Source: Campylobacteraceae bacterium (GTDB lineage: Bacteria > Campylobacterota > Campylobacteria > Campylobacterales > Sulfurovaceae). From it: 61,937 bases of DNA. Numbering within the stretch: the stretch's first letter is position 1; the number at the start of each line of letters is the position of its first letter. The notes under the pieces are model-generated. The model was not told the DNA's origin. It was given only the letters and a program-made list of their open reading frames with translations, and searched no databases. Positions 60,755 through 61,937 of the stretch are shown in pieces. The DNA lies in the NCBI GenBank assembly GCA_027035765.1, contig JALVUD010000047.1:1-61937 (forward strand), in the 5' to 3' direction. Both the position numbers and the translations under genes were made by a program.

Positions 60755-61937
60755 TGGCGTCCCTTGTTGAAAAATTTCCGGTAGAAGCCTTCGACGATCT
60801 TGAGCGGGGCGCGGCTGATCGCCAGTGCGCCTGTGGGGACGTCCCGGGTGACGGTGCTGCCGGCGGCGATGATCGTCTCGTCCTCGATCGTCACGGGGGC
60901 GACGAGCTGGGTGTCGCTGCCGACGAAGACGTTTTTGCCGATGATGGTTTTGTATTTGGCCTTGCCGTCGTAGTTGCAGGTGATGGTACCCGCACCGATG
61001 TTGGTCCCCTCGTCGATTTCGCTGTCGCCCAGGTAGCTCAGGTGCCCCGCCTTGACCCCTTTGAGGATCGACTTTTTCACTTCGACGAAGTTGCCGATCT
61101 GGGTGTGGGAGAGGTTCGATCCGGGGCGGATGCGGGCCATGGGGCCGACGCTGCTATCGCGGATGACGGCCTCTTCGATGACGGAGTGGGCCTTGATGTG
61201 GGCGTTTTCGATCCGGCTGCGGCCGTGGATCTGTACGCCGCTTTCGATCTCGCACTCTCCGATGAACTCGGCCCGGCAGTCGATGTAGATCGTCTCGGGC
61301 AGGCGCATGGTGACCCCCTCCATCATCCAGTAGCGCCGGATGCGCCGCTGCATGATCTCCTCGGCGTGGGCCAGATCGACGCGGGAGTTGACCCCTTTGA
61401 ACTCCTCCTCCTCGACGAAGACCGGTTTGACGTGGAGCCCTTCGTCGACGGCCATTTTGACGATGTCGGTGAGGTAATACTCCTGCTGGGCGTTGTCGTT
61501 GGAAAGAGCGGGGATGTAGCGCTCCAGAAGCTCGCGCCGGACACAGTAGACCCCGGCGTTGACGGTGTGGATGAGGCGCTGCTCGGGGGTGCAGTCTTTC
61601 TCTTCGACGATCTCTTTGACCTCGCCTCCCTCGATGACGACCCGTCCGTAGCCGCTGGGATCTTCCAGGTCGATGACGCTCATGGCCACGTCGCCGCCGG
61701 CATCCGTCAACCGCAGGAGGGAGGAGGTGGTCACCAGGGGCATGTCGCCGTTGAGGATCAGCACCCGTTCGTGGCGGAAATCGATCCCCCGCAGGGCCCC
61801 GCCGGTGCCGGGGAAGTTTTCGGCGTCCTGGCGGTGGATATGTACCCGCTTGTATTCGCTCTCGACTGCCTCTTTGACCCGGTCGAACTGATGGTGGAGC
61901 ACCACGGTGACATCGTCGCTGATTTTCGTCGCGGCAT
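60751..61937 (-). CDS. glmU: Bifunctional UDP-GlcNAc pyrophosphorylase/GlcN-1-P acetyltransferase (5' end missing)
   Basis: Makes UDP-N-acetylglucosamine for peptidoglycan and LPS. The gene runs off the right edge; about 395 C-terminal residues are present. Visible are [20 protein letters not shown] and YYLTDIV of the nucleotidyltransferase domain, then the left-handed beta-helix hexapeptides ([43 protein letters not shown] in part) with the acetyl-transfer site, ending in FNKGRQ. The N-terminal GxGTRMxS loop lies outside the window. Confidence 0.94.
   Translation of the reverse strand, partial: AATKISDDVTVVLHHQFDRVKEAVESEYKRVHIHRQDAENFPGTGGALRGIDFRHERVLILNGDMPLVTTSSLLRLTDAGGDVAMSVIDLEDPSGYGRVVIEGGEVKEIVEEKDCTPEQRLIHTVNAGVYCVRRELLERYIPALSNDNAQQEYYLTDIVKMAVDEGLHVKPVFVEEEEFKGVNSRVDLAHAEEIMQRRIRRYWMMEGVTMRLPETIYIDCRAEFIGECEIESGVQIHGRSRIENAHIKAHSVIEEAVIRDSSVGPMARIRPGSNLSHTQIGNFVEVKKSILKGVKAGHLSYLGDSEIDEGTNIGAGTITCNYDGKAKYKTIIGKNVFVGSDTQLVAPVTIEDETIIAAGSTVTRDVPTGALAISRAPLKIVEGFYRKFFNKGRQ

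Overview
The window looks like chromosome of a GC-rich, probably free-living member of the Campylobacterota (Epsilonproteobacteria; Sulfurovum/Nitratifractor-like rather than Campylobacter or Helicobacter). The evidence is the gene string aroB - mscS-type channel - mtaB - FtsH-like AAA protein - bioV, the CetB-like PAS protein, TATAAT/extended -10 promoters without clear -35 boxes, and the close packing of genes with ATGA, GTGA and TGATG overlaps. The species cannot be fixed from this sequence alone. No rRNA, tRNA, CRISPR array, insertion sequence or replication origin was recognised.

Layout. 1-8.2 kb: a plus-strand operon (aroB, mechanosensitive channel, mtaB, peptidase-dead FtsH homologue, BioV for biotin synthesis), then an SDR, mogA and a small unknown. 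8.2-10.7 kb: a DAGK-like/DUF389 fusion and a PAS sensor. 10.8-17.5 kb: a defence cassette in which a MntA/HepT toxin-antitoxin pair runs into a four-gene SMC-type Wadjet (JetD-A-B-C) plasmid-defence system with unusually small subunits. 17.7-29.7 kb: housekeeping and central metabolism (SulP transporter, citrate synthase, LhgO, malic enzyme, MetF, SerB, ABC exporter, UppP) with a RelE/RHH toxin-antitoxin pair. 29.9-36.9 kb: DEAD-box helicase, OadGAB sodium-pump decarboxylase, PckA and acylphosphatase. With malic enzyme and citrate synthase these make a C3/C4 interconversion node. 36.9-45.3 kb: a Cys-rich small protein, cytochrome c, transglutaminase-like protein, MsrA, LysE exporter and a tripartite RND efflux operon whose pump gene carries an in-frame TGA. 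45.7-50.7 kb: HD protein, a second RelE-type pair, a TSUP permease, an AT-rich DUF262 + FRG gene pair that looks acquired and defence-like, and a ferredoxin-thioredoxin-reductase/rhodanese fusion preceded by a strongly structured leader. 51.1-61.9 kb: DsbD, YyaL, a second MNT/HEPN pair, and a minus-strand operon glmU-coaBC-uppS-pilD-lptF-truA for envelope precursors, CoA, pili and LPS export.

Between genes the chromosome is full of non-coding structure. There are (i) arrays of degenerate tandem heptanucleotides, mostly at gene 3' ends and often carrying a stop codon in each unit; (ii) short perfect hairpins; (iii) copies of an approximately 80-bp paired-hairpin repeat; and (iv) one 164-bp multi-hairpin element. 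The most interesting items are the compact Wadjet locus, the DUF262/FRG pair, the heptad arrays and the structured leader.
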